64,000 nucleotides of DNA from Cololabis saira (GCF_033807715.1 NC_084590.1:37770005-37834004); one strand, 5' to 3'; shown: positions 52,122-63,455, numbered from the stretch's first letter. Notes: generated from the sequence alone by a model not told the origin. Numbers and translations are program-made.

Positions 52122-53060
52122 ATGTTTGGGAATTCATCTTCAGAGGGCTTACTTATGCTTGCAGTTTTGGGTTTACCTTCTACACACATTTATCCAGCTT
52201 TTGTTTTTGGAACACTAGCCTATCTATTTATTGTTTTTTGCAATGTATTGGTATTAGCAACAATAGCTGTGAATAAAAAGCTACATAAACCTATGTTTAT
52301 CCTTCTGTTCAACCTACCCATTAGTGACATAGTGGGTGCAACTGCTTTTTTTCCTCACTTTGTGTTCAGCGTTGTGTCACAGAACAGATTGATTTCATCT
52401 CCTGCATGTATTACTCAAGCTTTCTTCATCCATTTCTATGGAACAGGAAACCTGCTGGTCTTGAGTGCGATGGCATATGACAGATATGTTGCTATATGTT
52501 TTCCACTAAAGTATAACACTATCATGAGCTCCCCAAACTTAATTAAAATTACTGTTCTAATATGGTTCATTAACTTTTCAATGATGCTTCCACTGTTTAT
52601 TTTAGTTGCACGGTTCAAATTTTGCAGGACAAATATAGCAGACATTTACTGTAATAATCCATCATTAATGAAATTAATCTGTCAAGACATCAGGGTGAAC
52701 AACTATTATGGAATAGCTACCATGTTTCTTCTCATGGGTGGTCCACTGTTGATTATTATGTACACATATGTACAGATTTTACGCACATGTGTGATGACTA
52801 ATCACATAGATGCCAGGAAAAAAGCGATTCAGACCTGTGGTACACATTTAGCTGTTTTTCTACTTTTACAAATAAACACAGCCTTTACGTTAATTTCTCA
52901 TCGCATTGAGAATGTGTCTCCGTTTCTGAGAAGAGCTCTTGGAGTGTCTGTTTTAATTTTTCCTCCTTTCTTGGACCCAATCATTTATGGCCTGAAAACC
53001 AGAGAACTGAAGCAGGGTATAAATATGTTCCTCAAAAGAAACTTTGCTTCAACAAAGTAG
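52122..53060 (+). CDS. Olfactory receptor, fish type (OR-3), intact single exon
   Basis: A 312-residue odorant receptor GPCR. NSS sequon at residue 4; LHKPMFILLFNLPISDIVG at TM2 (54-72); cysteines 96 and 177; MAYDRYVAICFPLKY after TM3 (117-131); AIQTCGTHL at TM6 (235-243); the TM7 motif reads DPIIYG (285-290), with Asp replacing the usual Asn of NPIIYG. The frame is open throughout and the length is normal. With OR-4 it shares MAYDRY.AIC.PL.YNT.M and FLRR/HLKR.(.)GVS.LIFPP, and their 3' flanks are homologous, so the two are tandem duplicates. Candidate polyadenylation signal AATAAA at 54003-54008. Confidence 0.94.
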   Translation: MFGNSSSEGLLMLAVLGLPSTHIYPAFVFGTLAYLFIVFCNVLVLATIAVNKKLHKPMFILLFNLPISDIVGATAFFPHFVFSVVSQNRLISSPACITQAFFIHFYGTGNLLVLSAMAYDRYVAICFPLKYNTIMSSPNLIKITVLIWFINFSMMLPLFILVARFKFCRTNIADIYCNNPSLMKLICQDIRVNNYYGIATMFLLMGGPLLIIMYTYVQILRTCVMTNHIDARKKAIQTCGTHLAVFLLLQINTAFTLISHRIENVSPFLRRALGVSVLIFPPFLDPIIYGLKTRELKQGINMFLKRNFASTK

Positions 53061-53075
53061 TCACTATTCCCATAT

Positions 53076-53113
<38 letters not shown>

Positions 53114-53560
53114 TGTGTGTTTAAATTACAATATTACACTTTTGATACACATCCTCTCATATGACCATGAGGTACAGTTTTCTTTGTCTCCTATTTTTTT
53201 TTGTTTTACCAAAAGCTGCATAGACACAATTTGCACAGCTGTCTGTGTGGTTCTGGGCTGTAGGAAATATTCATGCGGTGCTCTGAGTAGATCATACATA
53301 AAGCAGGACAGGATTAAGGGGGAAAACCCCCTCCACTTTTTTTTTACAGCACATTAGGAAGGAGGAACAGGTCTGCAGTTGCAATGGTATTTGTGTTAAA
53401 TTCACTGTCTGTATGTTTTTGTGAGATGCCATCAATGCTTCACCAGTATGCACATTTGCTCAATTCAAACCCTCTGGTGAGTTGTATGTATTTTAAATTA
53501 CTTCATGTAGTCCTGTGAATGTAACTTGAAGCAAATCTATCACCGTAATAACTTTACATT
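53061..53560. other. OR-3 3' flank with GT microsatellite
   Basis: GT dinucleotide run at about 53080-53120, then unique sequence up to the TIR element at 53561. Confidence 0.6.
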
Positions 53561-53907
53561 TAAAGGAGCATGAGGCTCCTTTTAAGAAATGAGACTCTCT
53601 AGCGCCACCCTTCACCACGACGGCCGCCGGGGGTACTGCAGCCAACAGTGAAGCTGGCACGGGAGAACGGGGAGAACGCGCATGCAACGTCATTTGACAT
53701 CACATCCGCAGGACAGCGCGGGAAACTCGGCCCCAGCACTGCAGCCCATTTTGCAGCACACAGCCTGTTCAAGGCAACGGAGAGATACACTAGAGGGCTC
53801 ATTCGTTTTGGTTTGGAACGCTTCATCTGACCTTATTACTAGAAAACTTAAAACATTTACGAATTTTTTTCATAAATCCTGCCTCAATCCTGCCTCAAGC
53901 TCCTTTA
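53561..53907. mobile_element. Non-autonomous TIR element, copy 2 (347 bp)
   Basis: Same unit as 8844-9187, in the same orientation. Starts TAAAGGAGCATGAGGC and ends GCCTCAAGCTCCTTTA, with one mismatch between the termini. GC- and CpG-rich interior. Lies about 500 bp downstream of an olfactory receptor gene. Confidence 0.8.
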
Positions 53908-53919
53908 ATGTGTAAATAT

Positions 53920-54440
53920 AAAACTGACTTTTAAATATGGCTTGCGTTTAATGTTTGTTTTAATATTTTGTCTGTGAGATTTTGTGATTCCTTTGACAAG
54001 TCAATAAAAATGTCTGATACAGATGAGTCAAATGGCCATGTACACTCCCTATTGTGGTCAATGTAGAATCAATTATCAAACTAACATGCGTGTTATCTTT
54101 GGGGGGGGGGACTCAGAAATGAAGCTGGTAGGGCGTTCCCAGAAAAAAACGAATATTTAAACAACATAGAAACTCAACACAGAGGTGTACTGTATCTCAT
54201 ACTGATTTAAGAAACTAAGTACACCCATAGTGCTTTCATAGGCGTTAAGATGATAAATAGCTACGTGTTGATGCAAATCACATGTGATAAATTAGCTGAT
54301 CATCAGCAAGTTATTTAAAAAATATATACATTAAGGCCAGTTCAGGAAAGAAAAAAAAGGGATGTACTGGTCACTGGCGCTAAAAGTGAATGCAAAGCCC
54401 AATATGGCACTGCAAGTCCTGTTGTGAATCAATTTATTGG
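53920..54440 (+). repeat. Segmental duplicate of OR 3' flank, copy 1
   Basis: Aligns by eye with 59101-59715: shared 'gtcaatgtagaatcaat.atcaaactaacatg', 'gaaatgaagctg', 'aactcaacacagagg.gta', 'agtgctt.cataggc.t.aagatga' and 'agctgatcatcagc'. After an interruption, 'tactggtcactggc...gcaagtcctg' matches 60396-60460. It contains the probable OR-3 polyadenylation signal. Confidence 0.85.
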
Positions 54441-54687
54441 ACAAAACAATGGGAAAGAAAGATCAATCTATCCATCCATCCATTGAGTCTTGGTTATCTA
54501 AGATCGGGTTGCTAGAGGCAGAAGTCTGAGCAATAATCCCAGACCTTTTCCATCCTAGCCAGCTCCATAATCTCCTCCTGGGGAACACTGAGGCCAGCTG
54601 AGATACAATCTATCCAGTGTGTCCTGGGGCCTCCTCCAAGTTGGACATGCCCAAAACAACTCCCTAGGGAAGTGTCCTTGAGACTTA

Positions 54688-55848
54688 GGCCCAATCCCAC
54701 CAATACTCCCCATACTTTCTTTCACTAGCCCTACTTTCTTTCACTAGCCCTACTTTCTATCACTACCCCTAAAAAAGAGGGGACAGGTTTTAGGGCACTT
54801 GAAATCTTCCCAGGGCCCTGTCCCAATACACCCACTACTCCTACTTTCAGCACCACCCCTAAAATAAGGAAGCTGAGAGCCAAAAGCTGTTTTCAGCTTT
54901 AGTGCTGTTAATATGCCACTTTATTAAGTTTTTAATATTTTTTCAGGCGTAAAAGTAACCGTTAAGATCCCCAACCTGGGCTCAGTTTATCCAAATAATG
55001 TCTGTTAAGAAATTTGACCCGATGTTTTCGGAAATGAGAAGAGACGCCAGCTCGGAGCAGAAGCAGCTCACGTACAGACATGATCGCCCTGTACCGTCGT
55101 CCCAGGGGAGAAACCTGCAGCTCTGTTGAGAATTACCGCTGGCTGAAATAAATCATTTAGGAAGATAAATGTTGGTTTAATAGATGAAATCTAACAGTTG
55201 TAGCTACGCCTGTTAAGAAATTTGCTCCTTTCTGCCTGCCGGCTCCAGAGCTGATTTATGGTTCCGCGTTAAATCGACGCAGAACCTACGGCGTAGGGTA
55301 CGGTGTACGCATGGGTCGCCGCGTAACATCGACACAGAGCCTACGGCGTAGGTTACGTAACCTACGGCGTAGGCTCTGCGTTGGTGTAACGCAGAACCAT
55401 AAATCAGCCTTTATTCTGGCGAGGTTTGAAAAAGACTTCGCAACAACGGGCAAGCAAGTGATTATGTACATTCACTGAGTGAATATTATGAAAGTAAAAT
55501 ATATATTTCTCACTAGAAATGTAATCAAAACGCATTTTTATGCAGAAACTAACAAAAGATATTTATTTTATTCACTAAAAATTAAGAAATGTCAGCCATG
55601 TTTTTATTTTTGATTCAGTCCGCAAATGACGACGAAAAGCATTCTGGGAAATTTTTCTGTCCCTAGATCAAACTAGTGAGCATCCGAAAACACTCAATCT
55701 GTAGGGATAAATTCATAGCCACTGCACTACTTTTCTTCACTACCCCTAGGTGGAAAGAGGAATTGGGACACCACTACCCTCACGGGAACGCGCAAAATTT
55801 AGGGGTAGGGATGAAAACTAGGGGTAGTGATAGTATTGGGACAGGGCC
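54688..55848. mobile_element. PIF/Harbinger-like element (1161 bp) nested in the LINE
   Basis: Termini GGCCCAATCCCACCAATACT and, from the other end, GGCCCTGTCCCAATACTATC. Flanked by TTA at 54685-54687 and 55849-55851. The left terminus is partly repeated at about 54817 (GGCCCTGTCCCAATACACC). No transposase frame. Palindromic copy E (55248-55413) lies inside. Confidence 0.75.
55248..55413. repeat. Palindromic CpG-rich repeat, copy E
   Basis: CTGATTTATGGTTCCGCG at the left, ACCATAAATCAGCC at the right. Its centre is expanded by extra copies of the cctacggcgtagg arm, so this copy is the longest. Nested inside the TIR element 54688-55848. Confidence 0.85.
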
Positions 55849-56340
55849 TTACTCACTAGATACCTGAACCACCTCGGCTGGCTCCTCTCAATGTGGAGGA
55901 GCAGCAACTTTACTCCAAGTCTCTCCTGTATCGCAGAACTTCTCACTGTCTCAAATGGAGAAGCCAGCTACACAAGCAGAGGTTGATCTTATTCTTTCAG
56001 TCACTACTCACAATTCTTGACCATAGGTAAGAGGAAGCGTAGATTGACTTGTATGTAGGAGGCTGAGAAGTGTGATTCCCCCATAGTTGGAACATACCCT
56101 CTGATCCCCCTTTTTAAAAAGGGGGACCTACCACCCCAGTTTGCCAATCACGAGAGACTATCCTTGATGTCCATAAAATATTACAGAGATGTGCCAGCCA
56201 ACACAGCCCAACTTCATCCGGACCCTTAAGGAAGTCAGGGTGGACTCCACCCTGTCCCTGAGCGCTGCCACTGCCAAGCTTTTTAGCTACCTCTGCAACC
56301 TCGCCTCCACAAATTAGCGAGCCCGCCCCCGAATCCACAG

Positions 56341-57489
56341 AACTCTCTAATTGAACGCTGTTTCATTCACGGCAAAATACATGAATATATACATAAATAA
56401 ATAAATATTCCTATAGATAAATTTATGACGATGAAAAAAATTTAAAACTATATAAATTCATAAAATTATATATTTCAAATTAAATTTTATTTATTTCATG
56501 ACACTTTTTTTTCAGTGCTTGGGTTAATTTTTTTCTTTTAAATTTAAATTTGACGTCTGAGGAACTGAGTGCCCTTTTTCATCGTTCTTTACATAGTGCC
56601 ATTTCAAAAGGAAAGTAATTCTAAGACCCTAAGACAAGTTCAATTCAGTCCAATTGTGAACAATAAAGTTCCGTTCAAGTATTTTCAGATCAGTCCAATT
56701 CCTTGGAATTCCGTTAATCAAATTAATTTCGAAAGTGTCCAAATTCAAAGTTCCTATTATACCAGTTCATAAAAAAGGACATACACAGAACAGACCATGG
56801 TGGACACTAAAGTCTGATTAACAGTCATATCATAGATTACGTATAATTTCCATTTAAAATAATTTTTGTGTATCATATTTACTGTTTTTTTTTATTGTTC
56901 TTGTAACTAACATAATTTGTTCAATTTCTTAACCCCAAGTGAGCAAGTGCTTTACAATCAGAAGAAAAACTTTATCATAATCCAGAGTACTCCTGGGAAC
57001 AGGATGATGTAAAAAAAAAAACAAAAAAACAACCCCATCCATAAATATGCTGGTCCTTCTGAACATCTCACCAGTTAGTCTCTTCCAGCGACATGACAAC
57101 TGGTTGAAATTGAACTCCAATCCAAACTTTATTCTGCTTGAGGAAATAACTCTTTTCTTTCTGTCTTTTGCTCCTGGGGTTTTTATTGTAATACATTCAC
57201 AATTATTTAGAAAATGTTAATTTGTAGTTAGTGTATACATTGAATATATGTGGACTTAAAGAGCGATGATGTATGTATGTAGCTTTTAATTGGGTTGGGT
57301 TTTTTCTTTAATGATGACAATTTAAGATCTCTTTAAGTGATGAATCAATGAAAGTTTCACACTTTATGATTCATTAATTATTTTTTGTATTATGGTCTCT
57401 TACGTGCCTGTTAAGTAAATGCTGTACAAATATATATGTTATGATACTATTCATTATTTTTCATGAATACAGGTAGGAAGAGTCTAAAA
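56341..57489. other. Upstream region of OR-4, unrecognised
   Basis: AT-rich DNA. Directly before the OR-4 start, 'tatttttcatgaatacag' (ends about 57473) is a plausible acceptor of a leader exon. No repeat or gene recognised. Confidence 0.5.
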
Positions 57490-58440
57490 ATGAGTAGCCT
57501 TTACAACACATCCTCTGTTTTACAGCTGAGAAGCTTTAATCTTACTTCGGAAAATGTATTCCCAGCATTTCTTTTTGCAACTCTCAGCTACATGATTATA
57601 CTCTTCTGCAACCTGACGTTAATCCTCACCATTGTGCTGAACAAGTCTCTGCATCAGCCAATGCATCTCATTCTGCTGAACCTCCCTATCAATGACCTGA
57701 TGGGTTCATCGGCGTTCTTTCCACAGCTCTTGAAAGAAATACTGACAAACAGCGGGATGATTCACTACTCAGTTTGTGTTGCTCAGGCGTTTTTCATCCA
57801 CATCTATGCAGCAGGTACTGTATTCTTTCTGACTGCTATGGCTTATGACAGATACATTGCCATATGTTACCCTTTGCAGTACAACACTGTTATGACTAAT
57901 GCTCATACTATGAAAATAATCACTCTCGTATGGTCAGCTTGTCTCTGTTTAATCGGCATTCTTTTTATTCTGCTTCTCCGTTTACGACACTGTCGATCTG
58001 AAATAACACACCCTTACTGTGACAATGCAAATTTGGTGGCTTTGGTGTGTGAAGACACAACCATTAACAACATTTACGGGCTTTTCATAAGTGCTGTTTC
58101 ACAAGTGGTGGCTAATGGAATGGTTTTGTACACATACTTGCGGGTCCTGATGGCATGCTTCAGATCCAAACAATCAGACACTAAAGCCAAGGCTCTGCAG
58201 ACATGTGCTACACACCTAGTTGTTTTCCTCTTGCTTGAGTGTTTAGGTCTTTTCACCATCATATCATACAGATTACCGAATATTTCACCACATTTAAAAA
58301 GATTCATGGGGGTGTCCACATTAATATTCCCTCCAACATTAAATCCAATCATCTATGGCCTAAGAACAAAAGAAATTCGGGAAAAAGTTATTTACTTTTT
58401 CAGGGCTAAATTGCATTCATGTCAATGCAGTATCTCTTGA
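57490..58440 (+). CDS. Olfactory receptor, fish type (OR-4), intact single exon
   Basis: A 316-residue odorant receptor GPCR. The frame is open from an ATG at 57463, but that ATG lies upstream of an acceptor-like site (ends about 57473). The second ATG at 57490 gives the usual short N-terminus (MSSLYNTSS, with NTS sequon) and is preferred. LHQPMHLILLNLPINDLMG at TM2; cysteines 96 and 177; MAYDRYIAICYPLQY (117-131); CRSEITHPYCDNAN in loop 2; ALQTCATHL (235-243); NPIIYG (285-290). The C-tail is slightly longer than in the others and ends in a Cys-rich stretch (HSCQCSIS). Tandem duplicate of OR-3. AATAAA at 59190-59195. Confidence 0.95.
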   Translation: MSSLYNTSSVLQLRSFNLTSENVFPAFLFATLSYMIILFCNLTLILTIVLNKSLHQPMHLILLNLPINDLMGSSAFFPQLLKEILTNSGMIHYSVCVAQAFFIHIYAAGTVFFLTAMAYDRYIAICYPLQYNTVMTNAHTMKIITLVWSACLCLIGILFILLLRLRHCRSEITHPYCDNANLVALVCEDTTINNIYGLFISAVSQVVANGMVLYTYLRVLMACFRSKQSDTKAKALQTCATHLVVFLLLECLGLFTIISYRLPNISPHLKRFMGVSTLIFPPTLNPIIYGLRTKEIREKVIYFFRAKLHSCQCSIS

Positions 58441-59100
58441 CTTACTCTCATCTGGCAAGAAGGAACTATTTCAGTCGATTTTCTTATCCAAACAACAAAA
58501 ATGTTGTTTTTTCTCATCATCTTAAGAAAGGACAGGTGCATCCCTCTACCAATGACCTCGTATACAGAATATATGTTTACAAAAGGCCCTTCTTCAGATT
58601 ATTACACATTATCTGGTTCTTAAATATATATTCTTGTAAACGTTGTCTACGTCTTTCAACTACAAATATTGTCACTCACAGGGCAAACATTTTCTTTGAC
58701 AAATAGATGAACAGTGTTTGCCAGTACTTTATGATTACAGTTGTTATTCACATTTGCTTCAGATATGTCCACTTTCTCATATCAGCCTGTGTATTTTTTG
58801 ATAAATGCCATTTCAGGTTTTGTGCACAGTAACATTTTTTATTTTAACTGTAAAGCAGCATGTTGCATCAAAGTTGTTAATGTCATATTAAACGTTTCTG
58901 TTGTCACATTAACGCATGTTTACTTATTATTGTGATCTTATTGTTTCATGTGTGTCAGAGCTTACCGCCACTTGGTTTCAGGTGTCATTTTATGTTACAC
59001 AAGGTTATGTCCAGATACCTCACCAACAGCAAAGCATATCACTTTATACTTTTTTATATGAAAATAAAAGATAATTGAATTCATTAGATCAAATATAAAA
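58441..59100. other. OR-4 3' flank
   Basis: AT-rich. 58860-59000 is similar to 62750-62880 (shared 'gtcatattaaa', 'gtcacattaa', 'catgtttactt' and 'cacttggtttcag'), another trace of local duplication. No coding feature. Confidence 0.55.
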
Positions 59101-59715
59101 ATCAAAAACAGATTGTGAATTTGGCTTGAGCTTTAAAAATGTCTGCTTTAATATTTTATGTTTGAGGTCATGAGATTTCTTGACAAATCAATAAAAAATA
59201 AATTCCACAAGGTCCTTGTTTAGTAGAATTCTAATATTTGTAAAGTTGTTATGAATGCTTTTCTCAATATGTCTTGTATCCAACTACTGTACATTTGGCA
59301 AGGGGACAATAAAAAAAGGAAGGCAGGAGAAACCCTCCTCCTCTAATGTAGCTGCTGTTTCCTGCTGTAGCTGAAGTAGAGGAACAATCTTGAAAGGTCC
59401 CTTGGTCATCGAAGGGTCACACAGATTTAAATGAATCAGAGGGCCATGAACACTCCCTCTGGTGGTCAATGTAGAATCAATAATCAAACTAACATGCATC
59501 TTTTTTGGAGACTGTGAAATGAAGCTGATACGGCATAACCAGAGAAAACAGAGAAATTTAAACTCCACGCATAAACTCAACACAGAGGAGTATTCATATC
59601 AATGTAAGAAACTAACTCGACCCTTAGTGCTTCCATAGGCATCAAGATGAGAAGCATAACCTGTTGATGCAGATCAAAATGTGATTGATTAACTGATGAT
59701 CAGCGAGTATGGCCC
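59101..59715 (+). repeat. Segmental duplicate of OR 3' flank, copy 2
   Basis: Counterpart of 53920-54310 behind OR-3. It carries an insertion of about 190 bp around 59205-59395 relative to copy 1. Contains the probable OR-4 polyadenylation signal. Confidence 0.85.
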
Positions 59716-60500
59716 AAGATTAAGTATGGGGTTTTGGCTACTTACTGTTTTCTAGCATTCAGATGTATATTAACACAATGCCAACAAGACATTATATCAG
59801 CATTGACGTTAGAGACACAACTTCTGCTGCCCATCAATCTGACAACGGGTACACCGTCCTTTCCAACCAATTTGTAGTATATTATTTACAAATCTAAACA
59901 CTCAACTGGAAATGGTTAATCTTGTCTTTCCCTTGCTCCCTGCTGGTCTGCTCTGTTTTGACTCTCCACGTGTCATGTTTTGGTTTAGTTTAGTTTAGTT
60001 TAGGCTCAGCTGTGCTTTGGTTTTGTTTGATATAAAATAAATCACTGTTTCTTGGAATTCCTGCGTCCTCGCTCTCTTGCATCCGGGTCCTACTCAGCTG
60101 CCACACCAGAGAGGGCCAAAGGCTGAATTTGAAAATCCAGGAAGCTAGCTCAGGGCTTTCTAGAAGTATTTGGAAGAAAATCTATAAAAAATAAAGGGTG
60201 AGTCATGAAGAGATGAAGAAATTTTTCTTTTTTCAGGGAAAGACAAATCATTCTTACTAAACAATCTGATTCTACAGGGACTTTAAAGTTACAGTTGTAA
60301 TTGCTATGTCCTACACCGCATATGTATTCACTTCTTCATTTGAGCCTGGATGTCAGAAACAATTCTGTAGTGGCAGTTCAGGCATTACAAAATGGATACT
60401 GGTCACTGGCCTTAAAGTTTAAGCAAAAAAAAAAATCATATTGAGAGAGCAAGTCCTGGTTTGAATTCATTCAAGTTTTCATTTGGATTAGTTTTTTTTA
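59716..60500. other. Intergenic; part is duplicated OR-flank sequence
   Basis: Unrecognised DNA containing a TTTAG-repeat ('tttagtttagtttagttta') at about 59985-60002. Homology to 54360-54440 resumes at 60390-60470, immediately before the LINE insertion. Confidence 0.5.
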
Positions 60501-60504
60501 TTTC

Positions 60505-62460
60505 AGTCCAAACTTGTTATATTTTGCAAATGTGGGTGCTTCTCTTTCTAATAAGATTGATAACACTGTGGGTAGTCCTTTGGATTTCTTAGAACAACAA
60601 TATCCAGATAAGCTACAATTTGAACCACCACAAATAAATGAAGTAAGGGATATCATAAAAAATTTAAAAAACACCTCTGCTGGCCATGATGAAATTAGTA
60701 GTTCACTGGTAAAAGAGATATCTAGTTTCATACTCGAACCTCTCACTCATGTTTTAGGTCTATCCATGGAAACTGGTATTGTTCCAAAGGATTTTAAAAA
60801 AGCAAAAATTACACCTTTATTTAAAACTGGTGATTCAGGAAATTTTACAAATTATCGTCCTGTGTCTATCTTACCTTGTTTTTCTAAAATTTTGGAGAAA
60901 TTAATTTATAATAGAATTTTAAAACATCTGGATGAGCACAACATACTATACGAGCATCAGTATGGATTTAGAAAAGGTCACTCCACCTTTATGGCATTAT
61001 TGCAACTCACAGACAAAGTACATACAGCTATAAATGATAACAAATTTGCACTTGGTATTTTTTTAGATCTCAGTAAAGCATTTGACACAGTTAATTATGA
61101 CATTTTGTTAGCTAAAATGAAACATTATGGTTTCCAAGGAAATATACTAAAATGGTTTGCAAATTATATGAGTGAGAGGGAACAATATGTAGTTATAAAT
61201 GGGTGTGTCTCAAATATAACTCAGATATCATGCGGTGTTCCGCAAGGATCTATCTTAGGACCCTTATTATTTCTTATTTACATAAATGATTTTTCATCAG
61301 TTTGTACATTTTCTTTTCCCATTTTATTTGCTTTTGATACCAATATGATTTTATCACATACTGATTTACATACTCTAATTAATAATACAAATGAAGAAAT
61401 GATGAGAATCTCAAAATGGTTCCAACTCAACAAGCTTGCATTAAATATCAAAAAATCAAATTTTATCATATTTGCAGGTAGGGGTAGGAAATATCTTAAA
61501 GATTATATTAGAGTAGCAGTAGATGGAAATGAAATTTCCCAAGTCTCACATACTCGATTTTTAGGTATTTTGGTTGATGAGAAATTGAATTGGAAAAGAC
61601 ATATACATTTCATTCATAATAAAACTGTGAAGTCATTGGGCATCATCAGCAAACTGCGAAATCTCGTTAATATTTCTTGCTTATTAACTCTGTATTATTC
61701 TATGATTTATCCTTATTTGATTTATGGTAATATTGTTTGGGCAAATACATACCCTTCCAGTCTTCATCAACTTTATTTAATGCAAAAACGATTTGTAAGA
61801 CTGGCAACTTTTTCTAACTCTACGGAACCCCTTTGTTCAGAAAACTCAAACTTCTTTCAGTATCAGACATAAATATTCATCAGATATGTGTGTTTTTATA
61901 CAAACATATGTTTTTGCCTTTTTCTTTACCACTATCGTTTAGTAATTTTTTCACTTATAATTCTCAAATACATTCATATAATACTAGACAGGTCAATTAT
62001 TTTCATTTTCCTTTTTATAAAACTAAACACGGCCAGTTTTCCCTCAGATATCGTGGTGTACAGATATGGAACTCCAAATCTCATATTATCAAAAGCTCTG
62101 CTTCTCTAGAGATTTTTAAAAGAAATTTATCATCTCATTTAATTCACATTTAAAAAATTTCAAGTTTTCTTTGTTTTTTTTTTTGTTTTTTTTGTTTGTT
62201 TGGTTTTTTTTTTTTTTTTGTGTGTGTTCATGATCTGTAACTATGTAGTCAAACCTTCTTTGTTTTTGTTTATAGTCTTCGTCTTGTTGATTTTGTTTTT
62301 TGATTTTTTGTAATTACTGTTTTACTTCCTAAATTGAGGGGAGGTCCGTTGCATAAGCCTGTTGGCTTTTTGACCTCTCCTGTCACATTTGTTTTACTAT
62401 TTTGATTGCAAGTGTTAATTTTATTGTGTGCAAACTAATAAAATAAAAATAAAATAAATA
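60505..62460 (+). mobile_element. 5'-truncated non-LTR retrotransposon with near-complete RT
   Basis: The main frame, 60514-61872, encodes a jockey/CR1-like reverse transcriptase: ITPLFKTGDSGNFTNYRPVS (motif 1-2), EHQYGFRKGHST, FLDLSKAFDTVNYDILL (motif A Asp), CGVPQGSILGPLLFLIYIND (motif B), then ILFAFDTNMILS where FADD is expected. A frameshift near 61833-61845 moves the C-terminal part (HSYNTRQVNYFHFPF, GQFSLRYRGVQIWNS) into the frame ending at 62153. T-rich 3' UTR, then a tail of AATAA repeats at about 62440-62463. The endonuclease domain is absent. The lost Asp and the frameshift make it inactive. Confidence 0.85.
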
Positions 62461-62463
62461 AAT

Positions 62464-63280
62464 ATTTCAAGTTATTTAACTGTTTATCCTATAATATTAT
62501 TTGATGAATTTAGAATATTGTTTGCAATTTTTTTACGTGTTTCTTGTGATTCTGTGTTTTAAATAAAAACTTTTCCAATTTCATTCTGCTTCATGTCATG
62601 TAGACCCATGAACACAAAAAAGATCACAGAATAACTTTATTTTGTTTATTAATTTGTTTATTTCGGTGATCTGTACATGATAAAGTACAACGCATAAGAT
62701 GGGGTGTTTATCTGAAGAGCTACATAATCAAAAGAAGCAAAGTAGAACAACATGCTGCACTGAAATAAATGTCAGTGTCATATTAAAGGTTACTATTGTC
62801 ACATTAATGTATGTTTACTTGTTGATCCTCTTATAGCCTGTATTATTATTGACAATGTTTCCTAGCACTTGGTTTCAGTTGACTGCATTTTGTGTGTCTG
62901 GGAAATAATAATTGAAGAGATTAAGGCAAACTTGGCACATAACCAATCAATGGTAATTCTGAAGGCAACTCGTGGAGCCCTAATCAAGATCCCCACATTG
63001 ATATTAATTTGAAATATTATACAAGTCCACCAGAGGGAGCCATCAGCGCACTGAATTGCGCCCTCCGGGCTGAACGCTGTACAGCGCTGCCCTGTCGTTG
63101 TCATGAAAGTCAATGGAACATAGGAGAGGTCACAACAGCAACAACAAAGCTGCTTAAGTATGTTCAAATTGTATTACAAACACATTTAAGCATCAAAATT
63201 GCTTAAGCAATCTCAAAGAACAACAAAGAAATTATCGATTTGGCTCAATTTTCCGCCAGATACGCTTCCTGATGCAACCC
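62464..63280. other. Intergenic, partly duplicated OR flank
   Basis: 62750-62880 resembles 58860-59000. The rest is unrecognised; 63025-63110 is GC-richer. Confidence 0.5.
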
Positions 63281-63281
63281 C

Positions 63282-63425
63282 ACAGGTACAGGGAGAGACA
63301 AACAACCATCACGCTCACACCTTATTTTCTAAATAATCTTACAGGTTATTCAGAATTGTCAATCAACCTAGGAAGCCTGAGTACCTGGAGAGAACCCACG
63401 CAAGGATGGAGAGAACATGAACCCA
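63282..63425 (-). repeat. SINE/retroposon core, minus strand
   Basis: 'gagtacctggagagaacccacgcaaggatggagagaacatg' is the reverse complement of the conserved core seen at 42918-43190. It is preceded by 'gagacaaacaaccatcacgctcacacc'. Confidence 0.6.
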
Positions 63426-63455
63426 CAAAAATTCATGCCCCTTCTTGCTCACCAG

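Larger units (their letters stand above)
54465..56340 (-). mobile_element. LINE copy (minus strand), internally deleted and interrupted
   Basis: 3' end at about 54465 with an ATCC-repeat tail. 54703-54512 encodes PRTHWIDCISAGLSVPQEEI, the RT C-terminus. The LINE is split at 54684/55852 by a TIR element with TTA duplication and resumes 'ctcactagatacctgaaccacctcggctgg'. 56338-56114 encodes GGEVAEVAKKLGSGSAQGQG and LAHLCNILWTSRIVSRDWQT, the start of the RT domain. Most of the RT core is deleted between the two. Same family as 63514-64000. Confidence 0.75.

Noticed and set aside
57463..57489. Upstream ATG for OR-4 adding nine residues
   Set aside because: It lies before a probable splice acceptor (ending about 57473), so it would not be in the mature transcript. 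The ATG at 57490 fits OR N-termini.
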